DNA of 64,000 nt, taken from positions 26,405,936 through 26,469,935 of the forward strand of contig NW_024881327.1 in assembly GCF_018691265.1 (NCBI RefSeq), written 5' to 3'. Position 1 is the first letter of the stretch; every line of letters starts with the position of its first letter. The notes under the pieces are model-generated. The model did no database searches. It had not been told where the DNA came from and saw only the letters and a program-made list of their open reading frames with translations. This document shows positions 35,001-45,560 of the stretch, piece by piece. Origin of the DNA: Tyto alba. Taxonomy: Eukaryota > Chordata > Aves > Strigiformes > Tytonidae. Both the position numbers and the translations under genes were made by a program.

Positions 35001-38000
35001 GTAGCTGCTGAGTAGTGCAGATAGGCAGGGTAATCTAAAAACTGCAAAGAAGTGCTGTGTAACCAGCTGCATAGTAAACGTACATCTAGTTTCCAGGGTT
35101 GCTTGTAAACATCTTGTTTTCAATTCCTATGCAATGCAGTTTTGATTAGTGAGAAAACATTAGCAAAATGGAGCCAACCAAAGGCTGAGCAGCCCCCAGG
35201 TTTGACATGTGTTTTCCGTGTTTTAGTTGTCTTTGCAAGGCAGTATTTTGTAAGACAGGGTGCCATTTTTAGCGATGTTTTTTCCATCTGATAACATGTT
35301 TCTCCCCAATTAGCCTATTGCTAATCTCCTCAAAACAGCAAAAAAAATTCTTTCCCATCTTGAAGGGGGATTGAGTTGTGACACGTTGATGGACAAGTTA
35401 ATCCACACCCGTAATGTATTAATACACCCTGAAAGACAAGGAGAGGGTTAACATGTGAGTTGGTTGAGAACTATGCAGGGAGACTTTTGACTGGCTTTCC
35501 AGAAGGACTGGAGGTTTGACAGTGGTGACATGGGATCTGGTGTTGCTTTGCTTTGGCTTAACCCCAGCAGCAGGTCACCCTCTGAGGCAGATTCCTAAAG
35601 AATTTTAAGCTTTTACTGCATCTTGCCCTTTGTCCAAATGTGCTGTGTTAGAGGTGAAAGGACTTGGGGGGGAGAGGCGGGAGGAGGAAGAAAAAGAAGA
35701 AAAAAAAATAGATGTGCAAGTCACTCATATAAAAAAAGTTTATGAGTTTGTTGGATTTACCTGGATTTCTGCACTATAGCTGTGAATATGTGCCACCTGT
35801 TTGGGATTATTCTCTTTTCAAAAACCCAGGCATTTGTCTAACTCGAGCCAGCGTTTAACAGAGCTTTTTTTGTGGTGTTCAGGCAATCAGGTTCAGGCAT
35901 CAGGGGAACACTGGCCTCCCAAGTCCCTTCCACTCAAACAAAGCACTGACATTATGCTACTTATTGGCTCTTGAACTGGAGAGACGTGTGGGTGCAAAAG
36001 TAAAGAATTGAGGAAAGTAACAGAAAAACTGACAGGACGTACTGATTAATTCAGCAGTTGTTTGGAGTTGAGGCAAATGACATTTAAATGTGGAGTAGGA
36101 GACACATGTTTCCATCCACAGAACTGCTCTGCATCTGAATATGAATGACAATTTTATTTCTCATGGAGGAGCACAAAGGAATACAGGGTTTCCTATGCAT
36201 AATTTGGTTTTGGATGGTGGTGAATAGCTCCCCTAACCTAGTGGGAAGTATCATACTTTCAGATGAAGAAATTGCCTTTTGCTGCGTCCTTCCCTGCCCG
36301 CTGCTGAGGGGGAACAGCCCGTGGCAGCACCTGGGTCGGGCCGGGAGCTCCCGGCCCCTCCACCTCAGCTGCTGCCAGGAGGGGTAACCCTCAGGTGGAG
36401 CATCAGACAGGCACGCTGTACTGAGCAAGGAGAAAGTCTGCAAAGGAGATAACGCTGTCCTGAAGAAATCTGCCTGGAGAAGAGATGAACGTTATTTATT
36501 TGGGCAATTCCCCCTCTTCTCTCTAAAAGTGAAGGAACAAATAGGTCGCATTTTTCCCCCTCAGTGAGCCCTCAAAGATACTGGAGGGAAAGGAGGGAAT
36601 TCCCACTGTATTTCACTGCATCCTTTCTCAGACGTTAACGTTGCAACTCTCATTTTTTCTCTCTGGGCTTGCTATTAGTTGCACAAATCCCCTCATGGTT
36701 CAGTGGTAAGACTCCAAGAAGAAATTGCTTTTATCTGGCAGTGGCTATTGTTGACGTTTGGCTTGTACACCCAGAAAACTTCAGTAATGTGTCCGTTCGT
36801 GTTTTTCAGAATTAGGCTGCATGATAACAAGATAAGCACATACTGTGCTATAGTCTGATTCTCACGTAACATAAGCAAGACAGTGTCAGCCTTTGGCATC
36901 TGCAAATTACACAGTTTTTCATCCATAAGAAAGAGAAGAGATAATCAGTGTCAGTTTGCCACAAATTGTGTGGGAGGACAATGGAAGGGGAGAAGTGAGG
37001 GGGAGAGTATCATCCGTACAGAAGGGATCTGTAGTAACTTAACTCCAGATTCCTTTCATTATTTGAAGTGAAAAGATGAAAGAAAGAGCAACAAAAAAAG
37101 TTGAACTGCATCAGTACCGCACATTTAAGCAGTACCATGAAGAGCACAAGCAGTTTGGTAGCTGCTGCAGGAAACGGACACCCGGACATACTTTGCTGTC
37201 AATGCTTGTGCTTCCTCTCCTTGGATTTGCACTGAAGAAACAAATTCATGTTCAAGAACACTAGTAAGATAAATCTGCCCCCACACCCCTGCCTGCAGGC
37301 CTGACCCTACAAACACTACTGAACTTGGAGCTTTGTAAGAGCAATGTCCTACAACTTTGACGCTGGGTTAGCTCCACACAACAAAAGCATATACACTCAC
37401 TCCTTGCTCATAGCTTTGCCCTGCAAAGGAGCCTCCACACTAGGCACCTGCATACTGATTCTCACTTAAGAAAAGCACATACCTGCATCTTGCAGGGTGT
37501 GTTTCGGGGCTGTGGTGAGCGATGGTTTCATTCATCAGACCCGTCTTGGATTAAAAACTTGACCAAACAAACCGGTAACATCCCAGCAGTCTCGAGGTTG
37601 AGCTTTGGACCTGATGTGCAGGAGAGCTTGTGCCTGGTCTGAAGGGACGTTTCTGACTGGGGATTGTGGCTCCATCCCTGCAGCAGGCCAGGCAGCACTT
37701 CTGTGATGCTCGCCCTACCTTCAACTGACAGGAACCAGCCGCCACTCAAAACTGTGCTATCGGAGAGGAGACCCCTGCTTCATCAGCTGGTGCCTCGCAG
37801 TAAACACAGTGGCAGTCACAACAAACCACCGGGTAAGATGTGGGTAGAAATGAGTCAAAGCACACATTCATTAAGAGTACAATGCTACCAGTCATTAAGC
37901 TCCTTAAAGTGATTTAAGTACAGTTATTAGCGAGCAGACAGTTTCACTGGGCAAGTTCTATTGCCCTGTCAGTGAACACCAGAAACACACACAGCTCGTC

Positions 38001-38197
38001 TAGTGCTGGGTGAAGCATCAGTTCATATCCACGGCTCATTAGTACTGTGATCAGTCTCGGTCCCCTTCATTTTGACTCACTGTTTCTTGTCCCCCTTCTT
38101 TCAGGTAATTGTGCTTTCCTCCGCCCTCCTGACACCACGTAGTGCTGTTGAGTTGTTGTTTGCCACAGACCATCTCCAGCCTGACGCCGATATCTAA
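25911..38197 (+). CDS. SCFD2: SCFD2 (Sec1 family domain-containing 2), last four coding exons
   Basis: Exons 25911-26056, 29362-29496, 34057-34176 and 38105-38197 join in one frame and encode the C-terminal 163 or so residues of a protein that is about 684 residues in human. The segments QASYKPLLKQVVEEI, SSGLTDLLKTGFSMFMK, VGGVTVSEVKMVKDL and ELLFATDHL closely match the mammalian SCFD2 C terminus as I know it. SCFD2 belongs to the Sec1/Munc18 family, which binds syntaxin-type SNAREs in membrane traffic; its own function is poorly known. The phases agree: the first exon starts with two bases completing a codon, and the others begin on codon boundaries. The first intron uses a GC donor. The neighbour is convergent RASL11B, as on human 4q12. 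The rest of the gene lies left of the window. Confidence 0.93.
26057..29361 (+). other. SCFD2: SCFD2 intron of GC-AG type
   Basis: A 3305-bp intron that begins GCAAGT and ends TTCTCTTGCAG. It contains a roughly 100-bp C/T-rich tract (27574-27673) and AT-rich sequence. I see no other gene. Confidence 0.85.
27574..27673. repeat. Polypyrimidine tract
   Basis: About 100 bp made almost only of C and T (CCCTCCTTCC-type repeats passing into TTTCTCTTTC). It is low-complexity sequence within an intron. Confidence 0.9.
29362..29496 (+). CDS. SCFD2: SCFD2 coding exon (third from the end)
   Basis: A 135-bp exon in phase 0 at both ends (45 codons), with acceptor TTCTCTTGCAG and donor AAG|GTAAAC. It encodes the highly conserved ASYKPLLKQ...FSMFMK segment. 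Confidence 0.95.
29497..34056 (+). other. SCFD2: SCFD2 intron
   Basis: A 4560-bp intron with a GT donor and an acceptor TTCATTTTACAG. It has small chance open frames only and no recognised repeats. Confidence 0.85.
34057..34176 (+). CDS. SCFD2: SCFD2 coding exon (second from the end)
   Basis: A 120-bp exon in phase 0 (40 codons) ending ACCCAG|GTAAAA. It encodes VNRPHPGDHPLLIIFMVGG and the SEVKMVKDL segment that is characteristic of the SM-protein C-terminal lobe. Confidence 0.95.
34177..38104 (+). other. SCFD2: SCFD2 last intron
   Basis: A 3928-bp intron with a GT donor and an acceptor CCCCCTTCTTTCAG. It contains a perfect 20-bp GC palindrome at 36338-36357. Open frames of up to 166 codons on the - strand (34623-35123) have no recognisable domain. 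Confidence 0.85.
36338..36357. repeat. Perfect 20-bp GC palindrome
   Basis: GGGCCGGGAG is directly followed by its reverse complement CTCCCGGCCC, within a short GC-rich island (about 36290-36390) inside an AT-rich intron. Confidence 0.9.
38105..38197 (+). CDS. SCFD2: SCFD2 terminal coding exon
   Basis: 30 codons plus TAA at 38195-38197, encoding VIVLSSALLTPRSAVELLF followed by ATDHLQPDADI. The length and the ELLFATD.L.PD ending match the human C terminus with only small differences. Confidence 0.93.
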   Translation, partial: VIVLSSALLTPRSAVELLFATDHLQPDADI

Positions 38198-39812
38198 CGG
38201 GAGGATCTGTGGAGAAGATGACTGAGTGCCTCAGCTGGAAACATCAAATCCCTGGTCTGTCACTCTCCCCAGTAGCCTTCCAAAAAATTACACGTCCCCT
38301 GCTGAAGTTATGGCTCCAGCTGAAACGGGGGAAGCAGCGGGGTATCTGGCTGCAAGAGAGCACGTGCAGTTCACAGGCAGCTCTTCAAAATGGCCCAGTT
38401 GTCCAGCAACAACTCCCCCCTCCTTAACGGTAGCCCCGTGTGATGCTGAATCACCCCAGCCCCACTCTGCACATCAAGGATGATCACTTCTAACAATTCC
38501 CTAGAAAAGGAGCAGCTGAGGACCAGGTGATGCTGAACTTGCGCTCCCCAAGCAGCACTTTTTTCTCTTGAGTATTCCTGATGGTTTGGCTGGGGTTGCT
38601 TCTGGTGAGAAGTGCTACTGAGGGAGCAAAAGGCTAGCAAAATCCGCCCTCTCTGTCATGTTACCTTGCAAAACACGTGTGCCTTATACAGCATTAACCA
38701 CCTTCTCTTACGTCATCCCTCGCCCCAGAGGGGCAAGAGAGCACAGCCCTGATTTAGCCAGCAGAGCAGCTCCCAGTCTGGTGATGCTGACCCAGTGGGA
38801 CTGGCAGAGGCAGAGAAGCAAAGAGCCAGACTCAAGGGCTGGGTTATGCGGCTGCTTCTCTCTCAGGTTCCCGTTTCCTGCTCTGGTTTCTCCACCCACA
38901 GCCCCAAGAGAAAAGACTGTTTCTGATGGCACACTTCTCTGTAGGTTTACGCAGAGGACATATGGGCTCTGATGTTTTGATGATAACCCTGGAAGAATCC
39001 TTCCCTCAGATGCATTTAAAAAAAGAAAAAGAGAAAAAAAGAAAAGGCACGATACCATTTACAAGGGGCCACAGCAACAGATTCTTTCTTGAACTAGATT
39101 TCTGAACAGCATGATCAGAAAACAGTTTTTCTTTTTAATTCATGATCACAAAGGAGCCTCTATCAAATTTAGTTACGTAATTTTTCCTTATAAAGCTTTG
39201 ATACAATCTGTGATAAGAAAGCAGCAGGCAATAGAGATTGTGATTGCATATAGCACCAGGACTTCGGAATTGCAACACGAAATGATGGCGCTCTAAAACT
39301 GCATCCTCTTGCTTCATCCAAGGGATGCTGAGACTACAGCTTACACTGAAATGAGAATGTGAAATTATAAGTGACATTCACTCTATCATAGCATTCTTTA
39401 TTATGCCAAAGGAATAGATTAAATGGGAAGTAGCTTTTTAACCTTTGTTCACTAGCTAGCGTAAGTTCTCTTAAATGTTTATAATGGTTTTCAGAAAAGG
39501 GTGCATTTTGATTTAAATTCACTTTCAAGTGGCTAGAAGGAAACAATGGACCCATTATAAAGCATGGACAATGTTGCCTCTATGGAAGAGAGGTTTATAA
39601 GAATGACTATAGAATGGAACTTTGTGCTATAAAAAATGAGAAATATTATGAGACTGCAATGTTAAAAGCTCAAGAAACAGTTTGAATGGAGCAACTGGAA
39701 AGCAAAAAAAACAGTCTCTTGGTTTCTTTTCTGTCCTTCTGTACTGTTTAATCTTAGAATATGGATGTTTTGTAAATCCTGTAATCAATAAAGCAGTGCT
39801 CTTACAATGCCA
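38198..39812 (+). other. SCFD2: SCFD2 3' UTR (probable)
   Basis: The sequence after the stop runs to an AATAAA at 39787-39792, the first canonical poly(A) signal I see downstream, followed by a T/C-rich stretch. This predicts a 3' UTR of about 1.6 kb. Confidence 0.5.
39787..39792 (+). terminator. Candidate SCFD2 poly(A) signal AATAAA
   Basis: Canonical hexamer about 1.6 kb after the SCFD2 stop, with TGTCTTCTCC-type downstream sequence. Confidence 0.5.
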
Positions 39813-41385
39813 AACCTCACATGTCTTCTCCTTCCCTCCTAGTACGCAGGGCTACACATGCCAGGACTTTATATTCCTGTGGCCCATGTTTCTTCTGCAT
39901 TATTTGATTACCCCTAAGAACCTACACCTTCTGTCTTGGGAGAGGTGTCCTAGAGGGTTTTCCACACCCTGCTGGTAGCAGAAAGGCTCTCCTTCGTTCA
40001 GTGGCCATTGCTGGCCAGTGAGTTCAGGTGCTCACAACTCGGAGGTGCTGCCGCTTTCCTGAGATGCTGGAGGCCGGCAGTTGTGGTCTTGTCTCCCTCA
40101 CCTGCCTTTCATCAGAAGCCCTCCAGTCTCTGGCTTGGCCAGCTAAGGATGTACTGTATAGGATAGTGAGAAGCACAGGGTGAGTCTAAGCAGACGCTGG
40201 TGTTCTTGCCCTTCCTATGGGCCAAGCAGCTCCTCTGACGGAGGCAGAGACTAGGTCTCCAGACCCACGCTTTGGAGGAATCTTTTCGGCCAGTGGGGAC
40301 ACAACTGTGGCAACAGACTCGGCCACCATTTCATTCTCAGTAGCTGAAGAGCTGAAAGAAGATGGTCAGAAACCCCTGCTCCTCTTGTAGACTAAGACTG
40401 GAGTGGCATCTTTCCAGCGACCCTAGTGTAATAACAGTTAGCTCCTTATTTGTAGGAAATAGCTGTGGAAGCTACACATTGCCTGTGCATGGGGAAAAGG
40501 CCATGGGGGGGTGAGGGGTCTCCTGCTAGTCACACGTGAGCAGGGACAGCACAAGAGATTTTGCTTGAGCAGGTGCAGGCCTACAGCAAGGAGTGTGTAA
40601 GCCCTCTGCATGTGACACCAAGCAATGCTTAAAAGGTAGGAGGAGTAGCAAACACAAAGCCACTCTTGGCAAATGGGTTTGCTACTGCATTAATAAGCTA
40701 AGCAGTATTTGGTAATAAGCTCAGACTGCGAGTACATGCTCAGTTTTGTTTACAAATCTAACCCTAAGTCACTTGGCTAGTAGCTCGTGGTCAAAAAGCT
40801 TGTCACCAGCAGGACCTTGTCAGGGTTGCCCTGCACCAGGTATTACAGCTGTGTGCTAACCAGGTGAGCCTGTGCAGCAGTCACCCCAGCACAAACATCC
40901 TCCTCGGGAGGGCTCCCAGTAAAGCTACTTTAAACACAAGTGAAATAGTTGAAGACTTGTAATATGATTAAGTTCTTCACAGTGATATAGCTCAATAGAT
41001 AAAGCTGCCTTTTTTTTTTTTTCCCCAGAAGAGGCAGTCAATTACTTAAAAGACTTAATATTCTTCCAGATTTTGACCTACCTCCCACCATTCATTTCAA
41101 ACTGGAGCTTTTTTTGACAAGGGGAAAGGAAGAATCCCCTTTTAATTTGAAAGGTCTCTGCCTTATTCAGTTCCTCTCCTAAAAGAATTTCTTAAAAGGA
41201 AGTTGTAAAGCAGTTGTGAGAGCTCCCCCCCTGTGGTTTATGCTAATAAAGCAACAGTATAGGCAGGAAAGGCCTTCTGACTGTTTCTGCAATGTATGTT
41301 AACTACCTTGAGAAAACTATTACTTTGTCTCAGCGGTTCACTGGTTGGTTATTGCCCACTGTTTCTCACCCACAAAGAACACACA
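39813..41385. other. Intergenic gap between convergent SCFD2 and RASL11B
   Basis: About 1.6 kb between the predicted poly(A) sites of the two tail-to-tail genes. I see no coding potential and only a short T-run near 41010-41022. Confidence 0.55.
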
Positions 41386-42530
41386 AGAAAACATGCAATT
41401 CAAAAATTTAATATTGAACCAGGCAGTAAGAATGAGAAGTCCACTCCCTAGGAGGAGTAACTGTACACAAAATAAATAAGTTACAGTTTAAACAAAAGCA
41501 CAACTGGCTTTTTAAAGTGCATGTGTATAAGGCTTTCAGCCTGTGAACTCCATTGGCTCAATGTAAAAAAAAGTTATATACATATAAGTCTGCCACATGT
41601 GTTTAAGGATGAAGAGGGACTGGCTCAGCTCAGAACAAGCCACCCGCTTCATTGCCTGGAGCCAGCCCTGCTTCACACCCAGCTGACTCAGCCACGTTTC
41701 TTCTGCGCCTATTGCGCAGAGACGTGCCTTACGCTGGCAGCTGCAAGGGACTATCACTCCAACTCCACGCTCATTCCTCAAAAGCTTCATGTTGGATCAT
41801 TTAGTCTGGACAGAATTTTTTTTTTTTCTTCAGACCATAAAAAACCTACAAGTTATTCATAATTAGATACGTTTACACCCTGCGGACACTAGTTTCACAT
41901 ACAAAGAATCTGGTCAAGTTGTCAGCAATAACATAGCTAGTAAAAAAATAAAGGACCATTGTTTATAGTCTTGATACCCAGTCACGTCCACTTTTTACAC
42001 TTATTTTTACAGAATGAGTTCATGTTTGCTTATTTGTTTTTAAATACATGGGAACTTAACAGTTCTACTGTGCAATAAAATTAAACAGATACATCATGCT
42101 GTCCTTCATCCATGTGAAAACAAGATTCAAATGGTTACTTATGAACAGTGAACCGCAGTTCAGGGTGTTTCCCTGATCAAGTACAAGTTGAGTTACAGCT
42201 AGAAGGTGGTTTCTGTACAAACGAAGCCAAATCTGTCCGCCTGAAGAAAAGGCAAACTGAAAGCTTATTTCATTTACTGAAGAGTTCCTTTTCCAGATGA
42301 AAACACTTGTTCTGCAAGTCACATCCTAGAACTATTTCAAGAGTTTTGGGAGTTTTTGCTTTTCCAATCTGCCATTGTTCCTTTTTTAAGCAACTGCTTA
42401 AAGACTTCTACAACCATGCAAAAGGCTACCCCAAACCATGCTTCTTTCCCAATGCCTCTAGATGTGCCAGTGTTAAACACCCCAGGTTTCTATCTCAGGC
42501 TAAACGTTGGGAAGACCAACGGCTCCGCTG
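41386..42530 (-). other. RASL11B: RASL11B 3' UTR (probable)
   Basis: About 1.1 kb of AT-rich sequence after the RASL11B stop. On the - strand it ends with ATTAAA (41407-41412), followed by a GU-rich stretch (about 41345-41390, TTGTGTGTTCTTTGTGGG type), a good cleavage and polyadenylation context. Confidence 0.6.
41407..41412 (-). terminator. Candidate RASL11B poly(A) signal ATTAAA
   Basis: The second most common poly(A) hexamer on the - strand, with strong GU-rich sequence 20-60 bases downstream. I found no AATAAA on this strand between here and the stop codon. Confidence 0.6.
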
Positions 42531-42998
42531 TCAAACAGAAGTGACAGTCCTCACTTTGGCAGACAAAGCTTGCTTAAACCTTCTCTTCAGATCCTGCATG
42601 TTGGGTGATTTTGGCCGTGGGATAAGAGAGGTTCTCCTTCTCTCAGGGGTGCTGGCGGTTTGCTGTTTACTGACTTCCTTACAGAGGAGATGGAAGGCAT
42701 TGAAGACATCGTTATAGTTTTCACTGACAGATACTTCGTAGAAAGTACAGCCCAGCATGTTGGCCAGCTGAAGTCCATGCTGAGGCTCCACCTCTTTGAT
42801 ATGCAAGAGATCAGCTTTGTTTGCAACGATGACAACAGGGACTGCATTTCCTGGGTGCAACTGCCGAATGTGATGGTAAAGGTGACTGAGTAGTTCATAG
42901 CTCTTATAGTCTGTGATGGAGAAGACAATCACCAGGGCATCTGCCCAGCGAATGCATCTGTTCAACTGCTCATTACAATGCAGACTGTGTTCACGGAT
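42531..42998 (-). CDS. RASL11B: RASL11B coding exon 4
   Basis: 155 codons plus the stop. It encodes the rest of the G domain, including [11 protein letters not shown] and the NKAD motif, and the family-specific [20 protein letters not shown] tail. Confidence 0.97.
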   Translation of the reverse strand: MREHSLHCNEQLNRCIRWADALVIVFSITDYKSYELLSHLYHHIRQLHPGNAVPVVIVANKADLLHIKEVEPQHGLQLANMLGCTFYEVSVSENYNDVFNAFHLLCKEVSKQQTASTPERRRTSLIPRPKSPNMQDLKRRFKQALSAKVRTVTSV

Positions 42999-45189
42999 CT
43001 GAAAAATTAATGGTCTCAAATTAGATAGCTGAAGTCATAAAAGATTAAAGGAACCTGTCTTTGAGGGTCTGTGAAGCCAAAGAGCATTTTACAGCTTCAG
43101 ACAGATATATTTGCATTTCACATTGTAAGTACAAATTTAATCTGAGCGTGGCGAATAAATGCATATGTTGATTCAGCTGCAAAAAGCTGGAATTTAACAC
43201 TGGAGTTTGCTATACTCAAATGGAAAATTGACCTGAGTAGTTCTGCATGCAGGGAAAGACTTTGTAGTTCCACAGAATGGGAAATTAACTGGCTAGACAG
43301 TAAGTCTGGGGAAGCAAAGATATGAGCTGGAAGCATTTAAACCTGGAGTGTTGCCCAGTTCAAAAAGGCAACAGTCCAGCATTACTCAGGTCTATACATT
43401 CAGAACTTTAACTTCTGACACACTAATGAGCACAGCCACAATATAGCAGGCTTCATTTTCTATCATGCCCATTTGTGGAGCTTGCTGGGCAGTGGTCATG
43501 ACATTTTCTTCCGCATGTACCGTGTTTGCACAGAATTGTTTCTGGTTTTGTGTCTAATGTTCCCTGTACACAGGAACAAGACACTTAAGTAAATCAGCCA
43601 CTTAAAAGTAATGGGCCTCCAGTGTACAAATGATTCACCAAAACACTGAATTGTTTTCTTTTACCACCGACATACTACAGGCATGCAACCCATCTGGCTT
43701 CACTGGCTATAACAAGATACCACCTCGCCCACCCAAAACACAAAACTCTGCAATGGACCACAGCAAGACGCTGCACGCAGAGGGACAAATGCACACACAG
43801 ATTTAGAGCTGCTCTGGTGAACTGCATGGCTGCATCCAGCTCACCTGAACTCCAGGAGTATCTTGCACTTGAATAGCCAACATCTCTCCATCGACCTGGA
43901 TGTGCCTGCTGTAGAGATTACCTGACAAGAACACCAACAGGTTCACAAGTACAGCCACCACTCCACACACAGACAAACGTTGCTTCTGCTGCCCGTTAGT
44001 TGTATGGGAAAAGTCATACTGCTGTTTATGAAGCGAGGGACCAGTGTTACAAGTTTTTTGTGTGCAACAACCCATACATTCAGGGCTCTACTAGAAGCCT
44101 GGGATTTAATTTTGCATTGACTCGTTTTGAAGCTTGGCGTTTAATCATGCAGAACTTAATCACTTCTTGAAGACTGTCTTAAGTTAGATGATAAAGGTAA
44201 GGGTGCAAAATAACCAGCTATTACAGAAAGGCAGTTTGCTTGTCATTCAGTATTTCTGCATTTTGGCAAACTATTTTTCTAATAACCTCTCTGCTGGCTG
44301 ACCTGTTTATTGTTTGGGTTTGTTGTTTATTTATTTATTTATTTACTTGATTATCTTTTTCAAGTCATTTCCTCAACAGAATGCTGTATGATTGACATTC
44401 ACGTTAGTTTGGACTTCCCACTGCACTACACTCGAGCAAATCCATAACATAACACCCTCCTCGCTTTCCCCATCAAGCTGGCGCTGCTCAGATCACTTAG
44501 CAGCTGGCATCCCGTTTAGCTAAGGAAAACGGAATAGGAAACGTACAGAATTTTGCCTGATTTAGCTAAAAGATTTCGGCGCGGGGCACTTTCACCGTAC
44601 GGAGCAGATTCCGTTGGGGAGCAGAGAGGCGGCGGGCGGGCGGGAGCAAAGCCCCGGGCGAGCCGCCCCCCCCACCCCCCCCCCCGGGGCGCCCCGGACC
44701 TCCGGGGCGGCGAAGACGCCCGTTAGATGGGCCCGGAGCCCCGGGTTTAAGTTCGCTCTGCTACACCGGGGACCTGGCTCAGGGCTGGGTTTTGCACACT
44801 CGCTTCCAGGACTCGCACAGCCCCGCTCCCCGCCTCCCCACCCCCCCCGGCCCGGCCGCGGAGGGCCCGATCCCCAAACCCCGGCGGGAGCAAAGCCGCC
44901 CCGCCGCTCGCCTACCCGCGTTCCTCTCGTAGTCGCCGATGAACCGCCGGGTGAGGAACCGCACCACCAGCGCTGCGGGCAGGCACAGACAGGCAACCGT
45001 TAGCCGCGCTCCGCCACCGCTCCCCCCGCTCACACCCCCGCCGCCGCCACCGCCACCCCCCTCACCTGTCTTGCCCACGCCGCTGCCCCCCACCACCGCG
45101 ATCTTGACGAGGCGGGGCCGGGCGGCGGGGCAGCCCTCCCCGCCGGGCGCGCACTCGGCGATGGTGCACATGCTCTGCGTCAGGCGCAT
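42531..45189 (-). CDS. RASL11B: RASL11B, RAS-like GTPase family 11 member B, complete
   Basis: Four exons (45066-45189, 44916-44972, 43845-43921, 42531-42998) join in frame into 241 residues; human RASL11B has 248. GTPase motifs are visible: P-loop GGSGVGKT (34-41); DTPG (81-84) in the switch II position, lacking the usual Gln of Ras; NKAD (146-149); and the EVSVSEN region (174-180). There is no C-terminal CAAX box. The C terminus is basic and ends [17 protein letters not shown], the RASL11 hallmark. The N terminus [12 protein letters not shown] separates it from RASL11A. The protein is a small GTP-binding protein that lacks a lipid-anchor site. In vertebrates it has been linked to TGF-beta/Nodal-related signalling. 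The convergent SCFD2 neighbour agrees with human 4q12. Expression starts in a CpG island. Confidence 0.97.
42999..43844 (-). other. RASL11B: RASL11B intron 3
   Basis: An 846-bp intron with GTGAGC donor and TTAATTTTTCAG acceptor. Nothing else is recognised. Confidence 0.9.
43845..43921 (-). CDS. RASL11B: RASL11B coding exon 3
   Basis: A 77-bp exon (two bases plus 25 codons) encoding [13 protein letters not shown] and the QVQDTPGVQ switch II segment. Donor is CAG|GTGAGC. Confidence 0.95.
43922..44915 (-). other. RASL11B: RASL11B intron 2
   Basis: A 994-bp intron with acceptor TCTTGTCAG. The part near exon 2 belongs to the CpG island. No other feature is seen. Confidence 0.9.
44916..44972 (-). 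CDS. RASL11B: RASL11B coding exon 2
   Basis: A 57-bp exon encoding [19 protein letters not shown], the helix 1 and effector (switch I) region, then one base of the next Gly codon. Donor is GCGG|GTAGGC. Confidence 0.95.
44973..45065 (-). other. RASL11B: RASL11B intron 1, 93 bp, very GC-rich
   Basis: A GTGAGG donor and a CCTGCCCGCAG acceptor enclose a G-rich 93-bp intron with several GGGG runs on the sense strand. It is one of the smallest sizes that splice efficiently in vertebrates. Confidence 0.9.
45066..45189 (-). CDS. RASL11B: RASL11B coding exon 1
   Basis: ATG at 45189-45187 has G at -3. The exon encodes the short N-terminal extension and the P-loop up to GVGKT, and ends in phase 1 at ACAG|GTGAGG. 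The extension is about seven residues shorter than in human. Confidence 0.95.
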
Positions 45190-45280
45190 CGCCGCTCCAG
45201 CCGCCCGCCGCGCCCGCCGCCGCGCCCGCCGCCGCTCCCCCGCCGCTTTTCTCGCCCCCCACGACCCCGCCCCCGGCCCT

Positions 45281-45356
45281 CCGGCGGCCACTCAGCGCGC
45301 ACGGCCCGACGCTCCGCCCCGCCCCCGCGCCCCCCCCGGCGGCCACTCAGCGCGCA
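45281..45356. repeat. 21-bp direct repeat in the RASL11B promoter
   Basis: The same 21 bases (core GGCCACTCAGCGCGCA) occur at 45281-45301 and 45336-45356, 55 bp apart, 90-170 bp upstream of the ATG on the - strand. Confidence 0.85.
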
Positions 45357-45560
45357 GGACCCGCCGCCGCGCCACGCCCCCCCCCCCGCCCCGGCCGCGC
45401 CCCCGCCGGGCTGAGGCGAGCGGCGGCGCGTGAGGGGCGGCGGGGGCGGCCGGTGACCGGCCCCGTGAGGGGCGGGGGGGGGGGCGCCGGGGGCCCCGGG
45501 ACGGCGCCGGGGACAGGGTGCTGAGGGCCGTCAGGAACTGAGGCGTTTCTGGGCACCGCG

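Larger units (their letters stand above)
44580..45560 (-). promoter_or_regulatory. RASL11B: CpG island and TATA-less promoter of RASL11B
   Basis: About 1 kb with very high GC and dense CpG, spanning exon 2, exon 1 and the sequence upstream of the ATG. It has GC-box-like CCGCCCC runs (about 45315-45330) and long C/G homopolymers (for example near 45370 and 45472-45484) but no TATA box. A 21-bp motif is directly repeated at 45281-45301 and 45336-45356. This suggests a broad CpG-type promoter reading leftward. The transcription start cannot be placed by eye. Confidence 0.8.

Noticed and set aside
44779..45433. Large open frames on both strands around RASL11B exon 1
   Set aside because: They are products of GC-rich CpG-island DNA with few stop codons. 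Only the 45189-45066 frame matches RASL11B.
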